From: Achromobacter spanius
GTDB lineage: Bacteria; Pseudomonadota; Gammaproteobacteria; Burkholderiales; Burkholderiaceae_B
DNA: 64,000 nt
Assembly (NCBI RefSeq): GCF_002812705.1
Contig: NZ_CP025030.1
Span: 2,356,001 to 2,420,000, forward strand
Reading direction: 5' to 3'
A program made the translations under genes and the position numbers. Shown in pieces: positions 51,297 to 61,652 of the stretch. The stretch's first letter is position 1; every line of letters starts with the position of its first letter. The notes beneath the pieces were generated by a model, which worked only from the letters and a program-made list of their open reading frames with translations, had not been told where the DNA came from and ran no database searches.

Positions 51297-53795
51297 ATGA
51301 AAACGTGGTTCAAGCGCATTTTGATAGGCCTGGTAGTGTTGGTTGTCGTGGCCGTCGTTGGCCTGGCCATCTTCTTGCTGACATTCGACCCCAACGCGTA
51401 CAAGTACAAGCTGGAAGAGCTTGTTCAGGAACGCTATCACCGCACCCTCACGATCGACGGCGAGATCGAGCTATCGCTCTTCCCTCGTATCGGCCTGTCC
51501 GTGCAGGGCGTGTCGCTGTCCGAGCCCAATAGCCCGGACACCTTCGCCTCCATCGAAAGCACGCGCCTGGCGGTTGCCGTCTGGCCGTTGCTGTCCAACA
51601 GCTTCGTGGTGGACCACGTAGCCATCAGCGGCCTGAAGGCCCGAGTGGTGCGCGACAAGGACGGCCAGTTCAACTTCAGCAATCTGGTGGGAGGCACGCC
51701 GGGCGTTACGGCCGCGCCGTCCAATCCGGCCGAAGCGCTGGTTGGCGCGGCCCAGACCGCGGCCCAGGTCATCACCAGCGGCACCTTGCCGGCCACGCGC
51801 AACAACATGCAGATCGACATTGCCGGCCTGGACCTGAAGGACGGCGAAGTGTTGTTGCAGGATGCCATTTCTGGCATGGCCGTGGCGGTGACGAAGATCA
51901 ACGCCAACACGGGCCGCGTCACGTTCAACCAGCCTTTCGATGTGCGCATGACTGCCCGCGTGGAAGGCGGTAACCCGCGCGTGGACGCCAACCTGACGGG
52001 GCAGGCCCTGTTGACGCTGGACCCATCGGCCAAGCGCTACGCGGCTCAGAAGCTGGACCTGCGCCTGGACGGCAAGCTGCCCGGCGCCGAGGCCAAGAGC
52101 CTGGCCATGCGCGGCAACCTGGCCTTCAACGGACAGAAGTCGTCGCTGGATATCGCCGGCCTGGAAGTCGTGTTTCAGGGCGACATCACGGACCCGGCCG
52201 CGCGCGCCACCAATGTGGAAGCCAGCGTGGCCATGCCCAAGCTGGCCATCGACCCCCACAAGAGCCAGTTGCAGATTGAAAAGCTGGCCGTGCGCGCCAA
52301 GGGCGGGTCCGACGACGGCCCCTTTGAAGTCGCGGTGGACGCGCCCGCGCTGAACATTTCGCCGACCTCGGCCACGGGTGAAGCCCTGACCGGGCGCGTG
52401 CGCATCAGCGGCCTGGATGCCAGCTTCGGCTTGAACGGTATCAGCGGCAATGCCGCCGAGCTGGACATCAAGGAAGCCAAGGTGGACAGCACGTCCAAGA
52501 ACGGTGAGCGCGTCGTGAAGCTGAACTTCGCATCGCCGCTGACCCTGAACCTGTGGCAGCGCACCGGCGGCCTGTCGGCGCTGCGGGGCGACGTCAACAT
52601 CACCGACCCAGGCCTGCCCAAGGGCAGCCTGCAGATTCCAGTCATCGGCAGCGTGAACGTGGACCTGCTGAAAGACCAGGCCAGCAGCAAGATCAATGCC
52701 GTGCTGGAAGGCGGCAAGTTTGATCTGAGCGCCGACATCACCAAGCTGTCCGAAACGCCGATGGTGAAGTTCGCGTTGGTGGTGGACACGCTGGACCTGG
52801 ACAAGCTGGCGCCGCCCGTGGTGGCGGCCCCGGCCAAGCCGCCCGCCGACGGCAAGAAAGACGAATCCAAGCCGGCCACGCCCGCGGCCCCGGCCGCGCC
52901 GGTGGATGACACCATCGACCTGTCCGCGCTGGTGGGGCCTAGCGTCAACGGCACCCTGAAGGTGGGCAAGCTGGTGGTGCGCGGCCTGAAAGCCGACGAG
53001 GTGTCGGCCGTGGTCAAGCTGGACAAGGGCAAGCTTGAAATCTCCAGCCTTACGGCGGGCCTGTATGGCGGCAAGCTGGCGGGCGCCTTGTCCGTGGACG
53101 CCGCGCAAGGCAATCAACTGGCCACCAAGATGTCCTTGGCCGGCATTGCCATCGAGCCGTTGCTGATGGACCTGGCCAAGCGCAACGTGCTGAGCGGCAC
53201 GGGCAGCCTGGCGCTGGACTTGAAGACGGCCGGCGCCAATGTCTACGCCATGAAGAACGCCTTGGGCGGCACCCTGCAAGTGCGTTTGCGGGATGGCGCG
53301 GTCAAGGGCATCAACCTGACGCAGACGCTGCGCGAGCTGAAGGCGGCGTTCAAGCCGGAATCGCAAAACGAGACCGTGCCGGCCGACACCAGCAAGCAGA
53401 CCGAATTCTCGGAAATGGACGCAGACCTGGCCTTCACCAAGGGCGTGGCGGCGGTGAAGCGGCTGAACATCGTGTCGCCGTTGCTGCGCGTCACGCAGGG
53501 CGATCCGGCCAGCATCGACTTCGTGAAGAGCGAGCTGAATCTGGTGGCGCGCGCCCGGGTGGTCAACCCGGCCGCCGCCCCGGAAGGCCAGGAACTGATC
53601 GACCTGAAAGACGTGACCATTCCCGTGCACGTACAAGGTCCGTTCGACAAGCCCACCTACACCGTGCTGTGGAAAGACGCCATCGGCGGCATCCTCAAGC
53701 GCAGCCTCGAGAACAAGCTGCGCGAGGCCGTCACGGGCAAGGGCAAGGGCGGCGAGGCCGTGGACAAGGCTTTAAAGGGATTGCTTGGAAAATGA
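51297..53795 (+). CDS. AsmA-family inner-membrane protein
   Basis: An 832-residue protein anchored by one N-terminal helix (about 8-30, ILIGLVVLVVVAVVGLAIFLL) with the rest in the periplasm. Start DPNAYKYKLEELVQERYHRTLTIDGEI is the AsmA signature, and the C-terminal AsmA_2 domain ends with FVKSELNLVARARVVNP and PVHVQGPFDKPTYTV. AsmA-like proteins form long beta-groove bridges thought to carry phospholipids to the outer membrane. An Ala/Pro/Lys linker is at about 516-535. ATG at 51297 chosen for the membrane anchor. It overlaps the next start by 4 bp. Confidence 0.9.
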   Translation: MKTWFKRILIGLVVLVVVAVVGLAIFLLTFDPNAYKYKLEELVQERYHRTLTIDGEIELSLFPRIGLSVQGVSLSEPNSPDTFASIESTRLAVAVWPLLSNSFVVDHVAISGLKARVVRDKDGQFNFSNLVGGTPGVTAAPSNPAEALVGAAQTAAQVITSGTLPATRNNMQIDIAGLDLKDGEVLLQDAISGMAVAVTKINANTGRVTFNQPFDVRMTARVEGGNPRVDANLTGQALLTLDPSAKRYAAQKLDLRLDGKLPGAEAKSLAMRGNLAFNGQKSSLDIAGLEVVFQGDITDPAARATNVEASVAMPKLAIDPHKSQLQIEKLAVRAKGGSDDGPFEVAVDAPALNISPTSATGEALTGRVRISGLDASFGLNGISGNAAELDIKEAKVDSTSKNGERVVKLNFASPLTLNLWQRTGGLSALRGDVNITDPGLPKGSLQIPVIGSVNVDLLKDQASSKINAVLEGGKFDLSADITKLSETPMVKFALVVDTLDLDKLAPPVVAAPAKPPADGKKDESKPATPAAPAAPVDDTIDLSALVGPSVNGTLKVGKLVVRGLKADEVSAVVKLDKGKLEISSLTAGLYGGKLAGALSVDAAQGNQLATKMSLAGIAIEPLLMDLAKRNVLSGTGSLALDLKTAGANVYAMKNALGGTLQVRLRDGAVKGINLTQTLRELKAAFKPESQNETVPADTSKQTEFSEMDADLAFTKGVAAVKRLNIVSPLLRVTQGDPASIDFVKSELNLVARARVVNPAAAPEGQELIDLKDVTIPVHVQGPFDKPTYTVLWKDAIGGILKRSLENKLREAVTGKGKGGEAVDKALKGLLGK

Positions 53796-54178
53796 GCACC
53801 GATACGTTCCAGCCCATCGCGCAATGCGGCACCACCACGCAGCCCAATGCGGCGGCTTATCACCGGCAGTGGCTCATTGCCAATGATTCCGGCCAATGGC
53901 TGAACCGCGAGCTGTGTCCCAAGCTTGCCGACGTGTCGGTGGAGTTGCGGCTGGGCTATCTGGTGCTGAAAGCGCCCGGCATGCTGCGCATGGATATTCC
54001 GCTGGACGTCATCGAAGACGACGACAGCGTGCGCTACAGCATGAATGTGGGCGATCAGACGATTGACGTAATCGACGAAGGCGAACTGGCCGCGGCCTGG
54101 ATATCGAACTTCGTGCAGGTGCCCTGCCGCATCATGAAGGTGCACCCGGACACGCCGGTCACGGCCTGGCCGGCCTGA
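53792..54178 (+). CDS. Stand-alone MOSC N-terminal beta-barrel protein
   Basis: A 128-residue protein (PIAQCGTTTQPNAAAYHRQW, then LIANDSGQWLNRELCPKLAD) matching the MOSC_N barrel that in molybdenum-cofactor sulfurases and YcbX/MARC proteins precedes the catalytic MOSC domain. The MOSC domain itself is missing. It is coupled to asmA by an ATGA overlap. No molybdenum link is visible nearby, so the function is open. Confidence 0.72.
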   Translation: MSTDTFQPIAQCGTTTQPNAAAYHRQWLIANDSGQWLNRELCPKLADVSVELRLGYLVLKAPGMLRMDIPLDVIEDDDSVRYSMNVGDQTIDVIDEGELAAAWISNFVQVPCRIMKVHPDTPVTAWPA

Positions 54179-54242
54179 CATACTGCCAGCGTGACAAGTC
54201 GCCGCGCGGGCAGGGCTCGCGCTTGGGCCAGCGCCATAGGAC

Positions 54243-56315
<2,073 letters not shown>

Positions 56316-56373
56316 GCGAGCTCCGTACCGTTATTAGTGGTGTACACCATCCTCCGAAGCTCGGATTATTGAT

Positions 56374-56940
56374 CTATTTCCGCAATGCAGCAAATTCCAG
56401 CAGGTGGTAGTGGACCGCGCCTGCCTTGTCCTGCCGCAAGATCTGGAATCCTTCGGGGGCTTCGATGGGGGCTTCCGCCTCGACGTAGACCAGCCCATGC
56501 TCGTTCAGAATGCCCGGCAGAATGGGCCAGAGCCGCGCCAGCCAACCCTGTCCGAAGGGCGGGTCCAAAAGGATGAGGTCAAAGCGGGACGCATCCATGC
56601 GCTCGGCAACCTGCATGGCGTCGCCCACGTGGATGCGTATCATGTCGGCGTTGAGCTTGTCGCGCAGTGTCCGCAGCGCGGACGCGGCGGTCTTGTCCCG
56701 CTCGACCATCTGCACATGCGCCACACCGCGAGAGGCCGCTTCAAAGCCCAGCGCGCCACTGCCGGCAAACAGGTCCAGCACCTGCTTGTCGGCGAACTCG
56801 CCGGCCCAAAGATGATTCAACCAGTTGAACAGCGTTTCGCGAACCCGGTCGGGCGTGGGGCGCAGCGTCTCCACGTCGGGAACGGCGATGGGGGTGCGCC
56901 TGTATTGGCCCCCGACGATACGAATATACTTGTTACCCAT
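56374..56940 (-). CDS. rsmD: 16S rRNA (guanine966-N2)-methyltransferase
   Basis: A 188-residue SAM methyltransferase. YIRIVGGQYRRTPI at the N-terminus, RPTPDRVRETLFNWL, VLDLFAGSGALGFEAASRG (SAM loop) and LLDPPFGQG (catalytic DPPF) are diagnostic. The ATG at 56940 is chosen; a TTG 18 bp upstream lies in the ftsY reading frame. The start codon shares bases with the divergent ftsY start (CATG at 56938-56941). Confidence 0.94.
   Translation of the reverse strand: MGNKYIRIVGGQYRRTPIAVPDVETLRPTPDRVRETLFNWLNHLWAGEFADKQVLDLFAGSGALGFEAASRGVAHVQMVERDKTAASALRTLRDKLNADMIRIHVGDAMQVAERMDASRFDLILLDPPFGQGWLARLWPILPGILNEHGLVYVEAEAPIEAPEGFQILRQDKAGAVHYHLLEFAALRK
56925..56930 (+). promoter_or_regulatory. Possible -10 box of ftsY, implying a leaderless transcript
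   Basis: TATACT ends 8 bp before the ftsY ATG, which would put the transcription start at or next to the start codon. No ribosome-binding site is visible upstream of the ATG. The -35 is poor (TGTATT at 18 bp). Confidence 0.4.
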
Positions 56941-58474
56941 GTTTAGCCGCTTCTTCAAGAAAAAATCCCCTCCGCCCGCCGCACCGGCTCAGCCCGTGCC
57001 GCCGCCGGAGGTCGTGGACGCCGCCGTCGCGCCCACGGAGCCCGCCGCCGCGCCGGTGATTCCGCCGCCCGCGCCGCGTCCCGAGGTGGTCGCGCCGGTG
57101 TCCGCACCCGCTCCCGCCCCGGCCGTTGATCCTGTCGCCGCACCGGTTTCGCCTGCAATTGCACCGCCGGTGTCGCCTGCCGCGCCGACCGTGGCGCCGG
57201 CTGCTGCACCGATCGCTGCACCGACGGTGTCGACGCCGGTTGCCGCGCCGACTCTGACTCGGACCGCTGCACCGACTCTGACGCGAACCGCCGCGCCGAC
57301 CCATACGACGCCGGTTGCGGCGCCCGCGCCGGTGGTGTCACCGGCACCGGCCGCGCCACCCGCGCCGGCCATTGAGCCGGTCCGCGCGCCAGAGCCGATG
57401 CCTGCGCCTACGGTTTCGGTTGCGCCGACTGCCGCGCCTGCACCGATCGTAACGCCGGTGACTGCGCCAACGCCCGCGCCAGCATCCACGCCGGCACCCG
57501 CGCCAACGCCCGCGCCGGCACCCGCGCCAACCCCCCAACCCGCTGCCGCCGAGGCACCCAAGAAGTCGTCATGGCTGTCGCGCTTGAAGCAGGGCTTGTC
57601 GCGCACGGGGCAGAGCATTGGCGGCATTTTCGTTGGCGTCAAGGTCGACGAAAACCTGTTCGAGGAACTCGAATCGGCGCTCATTATGGCCGATGCGGGC
57701 TTGGAGGCCACCGAGAAACTGCTGACCGCGCTGCGTGCGCGGGTCAAGAAGGAACGCATTGAAGACCCCGCCAAGGTGAAGACGGCGCTGCGCCAGTTGC
57801 TGGCCGACCACCTGCGCCCGCTGGAGCGCGGCTTCAACCTCACCAGCGCAAAGCCGCTGGTGGTGATGATTGCCGGCGTTAACGGCGCGGGCAAGACCAC
57901 GTCCATCGGCAAGCTGGCGCACACATTCCAGCGCCAGGGTGCAAGCGTGCTGCTGGCGGCAGGCGACACCTTTCGTGCCGCGGCACGCGAACAGCTTGTG
58001 GAATGGGGCAGCCGCAACAACGTCAGCGTGATTTCTCAGGACGGCGGGGACCCGGCCGCCGTGGCGTTCGATGCCGTCAACGCCGGACGCGCGCGCGGCA
58101 TGGGCGTGGTCATGGTGGATACCGCCGGCCGCTTGCCCACGCAGTTGCACCTGATGGAAGAGCTGAAAAAGATCCGCCGCGTCATCGGCAAGGCGGATGC
58201 GTCGGCGCCGCACGAAGTGCTGTTGGTGGTGGACGGCAACACCGGCCAGAACGCACTGGCGCAGATTCGCGCCTTTGATGCGGCCATCAACCTGACGGGC
58301 CTGGTCGTGACCAAGCTGGACGGCACCGCCAAGGGCGGCACGCTGGCCGCCGTGGCCGCGGGTAGCCAGGGCGTGCGGCCGATTCCGGTGTATTGGATTG
58401 GCGTGGGCGAAAGCCTGGAAGATCTTCAGCCCTTCGTGGCGGATGAGTTCGCGGGCGCGCTGCTGGCGGACTGA
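56939..58474 (+). CDS. ftsY: Signal recognition particle receptor FtsY
   Basis: A 511-residue SRP GTPase that docks ribosome-SRP complexes at the inner membrane. It starts MFSRFFKKKSPPP, an amphipathic membrane-targeting sequence. Residues about 10-200 are an extraordinary Pro/Ala-rich low-complexity A region in place of the acidic E. coli one. The N domain begins SWLSRLKQGLSRTGQSIGG. The G domain has GVNGAGKTTSIGKLA (about 313), DTFRAAAREQL, MVDTAGRLPTQ and VVTKLDGTAKGG, all intact. Divergent from rsmD with overlapping start codons. Confidence 0.95.
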   Translation: MFSRFFKKKSPPPAAPAQPVPPPEVVDAAVAPTEPAAAPVIPPPAPRPEVVAPVSAPAPAPAVDPVAAPVSPAIAPPVSPAAPTVAPAAAPIAAPTVSTPVAAPTLTRTAAPTLTRTAAPTHTTPVAAPAPVVSPAPAAPPAPAIEPVRAPEPMPAPTVSVAPTAAPAPIVTPVTAPTPAPASTPAPAPTPAPAPAPTPQPAAAEAPKKSSWLSRLKQGLSRTGQSIGGIFVGVKVDENLFEELESALIMADAGLEATEKLLTALRARVKKERIEDPAKVKTALRQLLADHLRPLERGFNLTSAKPLVVMIAGVNGAGKTTSIGKLAHTFQRQGASVLLAAGDTFRAAAREQLVEWGSRNNVSVISQDGGDPAAVAFDAVNAGRARGMGVVMVDTAGRLPTQLHLMEELKKIRRVIGKADASAPHEVLLVVDGNTGQNALAQIRAFDAAINLTGLVVTKLDGTAKGGTLAAVAAGSQGVRPIPVYWIGVGESLEDLQPFVADEFAGALLAD

Positions 58475-58499
58475 GTTTTCGCTGTGTGAAGCAGTAAAG

Positions 58500-58536
58500 A
58501 CGGGACGGTGCCTAGGCGCCGTCCCGTTTTGCTTTT
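58500..58536. terminator. Bidirectional terminator between ftsY and plc
   Basis: ACGGGACGG...CCGTCCCGT with a GCCTAGGC-containing loop, followed on the plus strand by TTTTGCTTTT. The stop codon of the converging phospholipase gene (58535-58537) lies at its edge. Confidence 0.8.
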
Positions 58537-60733
58537 AAGCGTCTAGCTGGCCCATCGCGGGGTCGCTGACCGCGTCCTTGCCGGTTTCCATGCGGCCGGC
58601 AAAGCGGCGCTGAAATGCGGCGTAGCCGTCGCAGGACACTGCAAAGTCGTACCACTGGCCGCTGTCGGTGATGGGCCAGCTTAGTTCACCGACCTGGCCT
58701 GCCTCCACGGTTGCCGTCCAGGGGCCGTCGTTGCGGTAGGCCATTGCTTGCACGGTGAACGTGCGGGCCTGGCTGCCGTTGTTGTGCAGCTTTACCTGCA
58801 CTTGCGGGTCGTCGCAGGGCACGTAGCAGACCTGGATTTCGGGCTGCGCGCCGGCTGCTCGCATCAAGTCGCCCGCAAACGAGCGGTGGTAGCCGTTGGG
58901 GCCCAGCACCCACAGGTCGTACTGGCCGCTGTCGGCCGACACGTCCCAGGCGTCATCCAAAGACTTGCCGGCTTCGACCACATAGCGGCGTGGGATGCGG
59001 TCCAGATGCAGTTTGTCGTACACGTGGAAGACGGCTGCTGTTTGCGCACTGCTGGCATTCGCAAACAATAGCTGCACGCGGTTCTCGCGGGCTTGTTCGC
59101 GTGCGCTCGTGTGCAGTTCATAGGGCAGCGCGCGCGACGGGCGCGTGCCGGGCGCCTGCGGGGCAAGGGTCTGCTGCGTGGGGATGGCGATGGCGGGCTG
59201 CGCTTCCTGCCAGGCAGTCAGCCCGTCGGCATCGGTCTTGGTGGTGCGGCCCGACAAGGTGGGCAGGGTGGCGCTGTTGGGCGACACGAAATTCAAGGTG
59301 GACGTCAGGTCGCCGCACACGGCGCGGCGAAAAGCGCTGATGTTGGGTTCGACGACGCCAAAGCGCTGCTCCAGAAAGCGCAAGGCGGACGTGTGGTCGA
59401 ACACCTGCGAATTGACCCAGCCGCCACGGCTCCACGGCGAAATCACCCACATCGGCACGCGCATGCCGGGGCCGTAAGGCTTGCCATCGGCCGTCAATTG
59501 CTTGGGCGTGGCGGGCGGGTAGGTGAAGTATTCAAACGCCATCTGCGCATCGGTCAGCGTGGACTTGCCGGCCAGCGTGCCGTCGTCGTTGCGCGACGGC
59601 GCCGACGGCGTGGGCATGTGGTCGAAGAAGCCGTCGTTTTCGTCATAGGTAACCAGGAATACCGTCTTGCTCCAGACCTCGGGCGACTGCGTCAGCGCGT
59701 CCAGCGCCGCCTGGATGTACCAGGCGCCCTTGGCGGGGCTGGAGGGGCCGGGGTGCTCGCTGTAGGCGGCCGGCGGAATGATCCACGACACTTCGGGCAG
59801 CGTGCCGTTCATGACGTCGTCGCGCAGGCTTTGCAGGAAGCCGCCGTCGGGCATGGTGTTGCCGAACCCCTTGGCCAGCGGGCTGTACAGGTCGTCGATG
59901 GCGGGGTTGTACGCGGGGCCGCCCTGGTTGGTGACCTGGCGGTCCGCAGGCATCTTTTCGATCTCGGCGCGCCAGTGCCGAAAGCTCATCATTTCGTTGC
60001 AGCCGAAGTTGTCGGGAATGTTCTGGTAGACCTTCCAACTGACGCCGGCCGCTTGCAACCGGTCGGCGTAGGTGGTCCAGGTCCAGCCTTCGGTGGATGG
60101 GCCCACGTCGGCGCCGTCGTTCCATTCGTTCATCACCACCGACACGTTGTCGCCCGACGGGCCGTTGGTGCCGGTCCAGAAGAACAGGCGGTTGGGGATG
60201 GTGCCCGCGTGCATCGAACAGTGGTAGTTGTCGCACAGCGTGAAGGCGTCGGCCAGCGCGCGGTGAAACGGCACTTCGGCGGTTTCGTAGTAGCCCATGG
60301 ACAGCGGCTGCTTGGCGCTGGGCCACTTGCTCATGCGGCCGTGGTCCCACGCCGCTTGGCAGTTGGGCCAGGAGTGCGGCGTGCTGCCCGCGCGCTGCGC
60401 ATTGCCCAGCGTGGTGTCCAGGTGATAGGGCAGTTCTTCGCTGCCATCGCTGCGCGTCTGGTGGAAGACTGATTTGCCGTTGGCCAGCGGAATGGGGAAG
60501 CGGTCGCCAAACCCGCGCACGCCGGGAAAGGTGCCGAAGTAGCCGTCGAAGGAACGGTTTTCCAGCATCAGCAGGACGACGTGCTTGACGTCCTGGATGG
60601 TGCCGGTGGCGTTGCTGGCTTCAATAGCCAGCGCCCGGCGGATGCTGGGCGGGAACATCGACAGCGCGCTGACCGCGGCGGTGGCGCCCACGGTGGTCTT
60701 GAAGAACTTTCTTTTGGATGCGTCGAACGTCAT
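58535..60733 (-). CDS. Phosphocholine-specific phospholipase C
   Basis: A 732-residue exported enzyme of the PlcN/PlcH family cleaving phosphatidylcholine and sphingomyelin. The N-terminus SKRKFFKTT followed by a hydrophobic run is a Tat signal, but with Lys-Arg in place of Arg-Arg. VVLLMLENRSFDGYFGTFPG is the active-site block, with CDNYHCSMHAGTIPNR, TYDENDGFFDH and VPMWVISPWSRGGWV following. Two C-terminal DUF756 domains are present (from about residue 500). It may harvest choline from host lipid for the bet pathway elsewhere in the window. Confidence 0.93.
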   Translation of the reverse strand: MTFDASKRKFFKTTVGATAAVSALSMFPPSIRRALAIEASNATGTIQDVKHVVLLMLENRSFDGYFGTFPGVRGFGDRFPIPLANGKSVFHQTRSDGSEELPYHLDTTLGNAQRAGSTPHSWPNCQAAWDHGRMSKWPSAKQPLSMGYYETAEVPFHRALADAFTLCDNYHCSMHAGTIPNRLFFWTGTNGPSGDNVSVVMNEWNDGADVGPSTEGWTWTTYADRLQAAGVSWKVYQNIPDNFGCNEMMSFRHWRAEIEKMPADRQVTNQGGPAYNPAIDDLYSPLAKGFGNTMPDGGFLQSLRDDVMNGTLPEVSWIIPPAAYSEHPGPSSPAKGAWYIQAALDALTQSPEVWSKTVFLVTYDENDGFFDHMPTPSAPSRNDDGTLAGKSTLTDAQMAFEYFTYPPATPKQLTADGKPYGPGMRVPMWVISPWSRGGWVNSQVFDHTSALRFLEQRFGVVEPNISAFRRAVCGDLTSTLNFVSPNSATLPTLSGRTTKTDADGLTAWQEAQPAIAIPTQQTLAPQAPGTRPSRALPYELHTSAREQARENRVQLLFANASSAQTAAVFHVYDKLHLDRIPRRYVVEAGKSLDDAWDVSADSGQYDLWVLGPNGYHRSFAGDLMRAAGAQPEIQVCYVPCDDPQVQVKLHNNGSQARTFTVQAMAYRNDGPWTATVEAGQVGELSWPITDSGQWYDFAVSCDGYAAFQRRFAGRMETGKDAVSDPAMGQLDA

Positions 60734-60777
60734 TGGCTTGCCTGTCCTGGTGATCGATGTGAAGTGTGCTTAAACGG

Positions 60778-60889
60778 CGCGAGGGGCTCAAGGGGGGCTA
60801 GGGGCTCGAGGGGCGCAGGGGTTCAAGCGATTCGAGGGGCTGGAGGGGGCTCAAGCGACTCAAGAGGCTCAAGGGGCTCATACGCCTCA
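60778..60889. repeat. Degenerate 9-bp tandem repeat tract
   Basis: About twelve imperfect units around GGGGCTCAA (e.g. AGGGGCTCAAGG, GGCTCGAGG, GACTCAAGAGG). It lies between the phospholipase start and the stop of a small lipoprotein gene and reaches into that stop. Probably expanded by slippage. Confidence 0.7.
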
Positions 60890-61066
60890 AGGGGCGCAAT
60901 GCGCGGCGCAAGCGGCAGGCGTCGTCGTGGGCGGGGCAGGAGCCGGTTCGTCAGTGTCGTTATCGTCGTCGCCGCCGCAGGCGGACAGCGCGAAGACCAG
61001 CGACAAGGCGCAAAAGGCCGCAAGGCCTCGTCTTGCATGGGCGAGCAAGCAGGATGGGTGTTTCAT
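60887..61066 (-). CDS. Small lipoprotein
   Basis: A 59-residue frame: MKHPSCLLAHARRGLAAF, a hydrophobic segment CALSLVFALSAC with lipobox LSAC (Cys30), then an acidic and proline-rich tail (GGDDDNDTDEPAPAPP). It looks like a genuine lipoprotein signal, but the tail ends abruptly (PAACAAHCAP) where a 9-bp repeat tract begins, so it may be the stub of a longer protein. It is 153 bp upstream of the phospholipase start on the same strand. No clear ribosome site. Function unknown. Confidence 0.6.
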   Translation of the reverse strand: MKHPSCLLAHARRGLAAFCALSLVFALSACGGDDDNDTDEPAPAPPTTTPAACAAHCAP

Positions 61067-61361
61067 GGTTCGGTCATTGTGGGTGGGCTGACGGCCCGCC
61101 GGGGGCCTTCATGCCGTCACAAGGACGAATGTCGGGCGTATGCAGCGGGCCACGAATGCGCCCAACGCATGATGTGATGGCGGGGCGACAGCAACCCAGT
61201 ATTGGCGCCGCGGATGTCGAACAATTGACCGGAAGCTGACCCGTTGCTGACTATGGCCCTTTTTTTGAAACGCCATGCGAGATGCGTTTCCAGGTGCAAA
61301 CGGCAATGAGGACTGTCGCCAAAGTGAGGTATTGGAGGGGGGTATGAACCGGGGTGACGCG
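61067..61361. other. Intergenic region without recognisable gene
   Basis: 295 bp between the small lipoprotein and the repeat cluster. It likely contains the promoter for the lipoprotein-phospholipase pair. TTTTTTT at 61260-61266 and a short inverted repeat (GAAACGCCATGCGAGATGCGTTTC, 61267-61290, arms GAAACGC/GCGTTTC) are the only notable items. Confidence 0.4.
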
Positions 61362-61620
61362 AGATGGGTTGCGCGCGATGGGGCCTTGGTGATCTTGCCG
61401 GTGACACTGCGCGCTTCACCCATCCTACGAGGTCGTGGTCGATGGGCGATCGTAGGATGGGTGTAGCGCGAGGAAACGTCCAGAAAAACCCAAGCGCCGA
61501 ACGCGCGCAACCCATCAGCCGCCGGTGGATAAAAATCGGATCGCCGCAAGATGGGTTACGCGCGATGGGGCCTCTGCGACCTAGCCGCCGTCCGCGCGCG
61601 CTTCACCCATCCTACGAGAT
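61362..61620. repeat. Interspersed palindromic repeat cluster C (three units)
   Basis: Units at about 61362-61429, 61451-61516 (inverted) and 61550-61616. Units 1 and 3 share the same orientation, GATGGGTT(G/A)CGCGCGATGG at the left, CGCGCTTCACCCATCCTACG at the right, and a common flank AG(G/A)TCGTGGT; their middles differ. This indicates duplication of a unit with flank, followed by drift in the loop. Confidence 0.8.
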
Positions 61621-61652
61621 CGTGGTTCGTCGTGAAAATCGGGCAATCACGT

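Noticed and set aside
51471..53636. A 721-codon open frame antisense to asmA, and similar long antisense frames (e.g. 4797-6536, 9379-11181, 49397-50917, 54273-55574)
   Set aside because: They mirror real genes in GC-rich DNA, have His/Arg/Gln-rich composition typical of antisense translation, and match no family.
57100..57540. Tandem repeat region in ftsY taken as a non-coding repeat or CRISPR-like array
   Set aside because: It is in frame and encodes the Pro/Ala A-region of FtsY.
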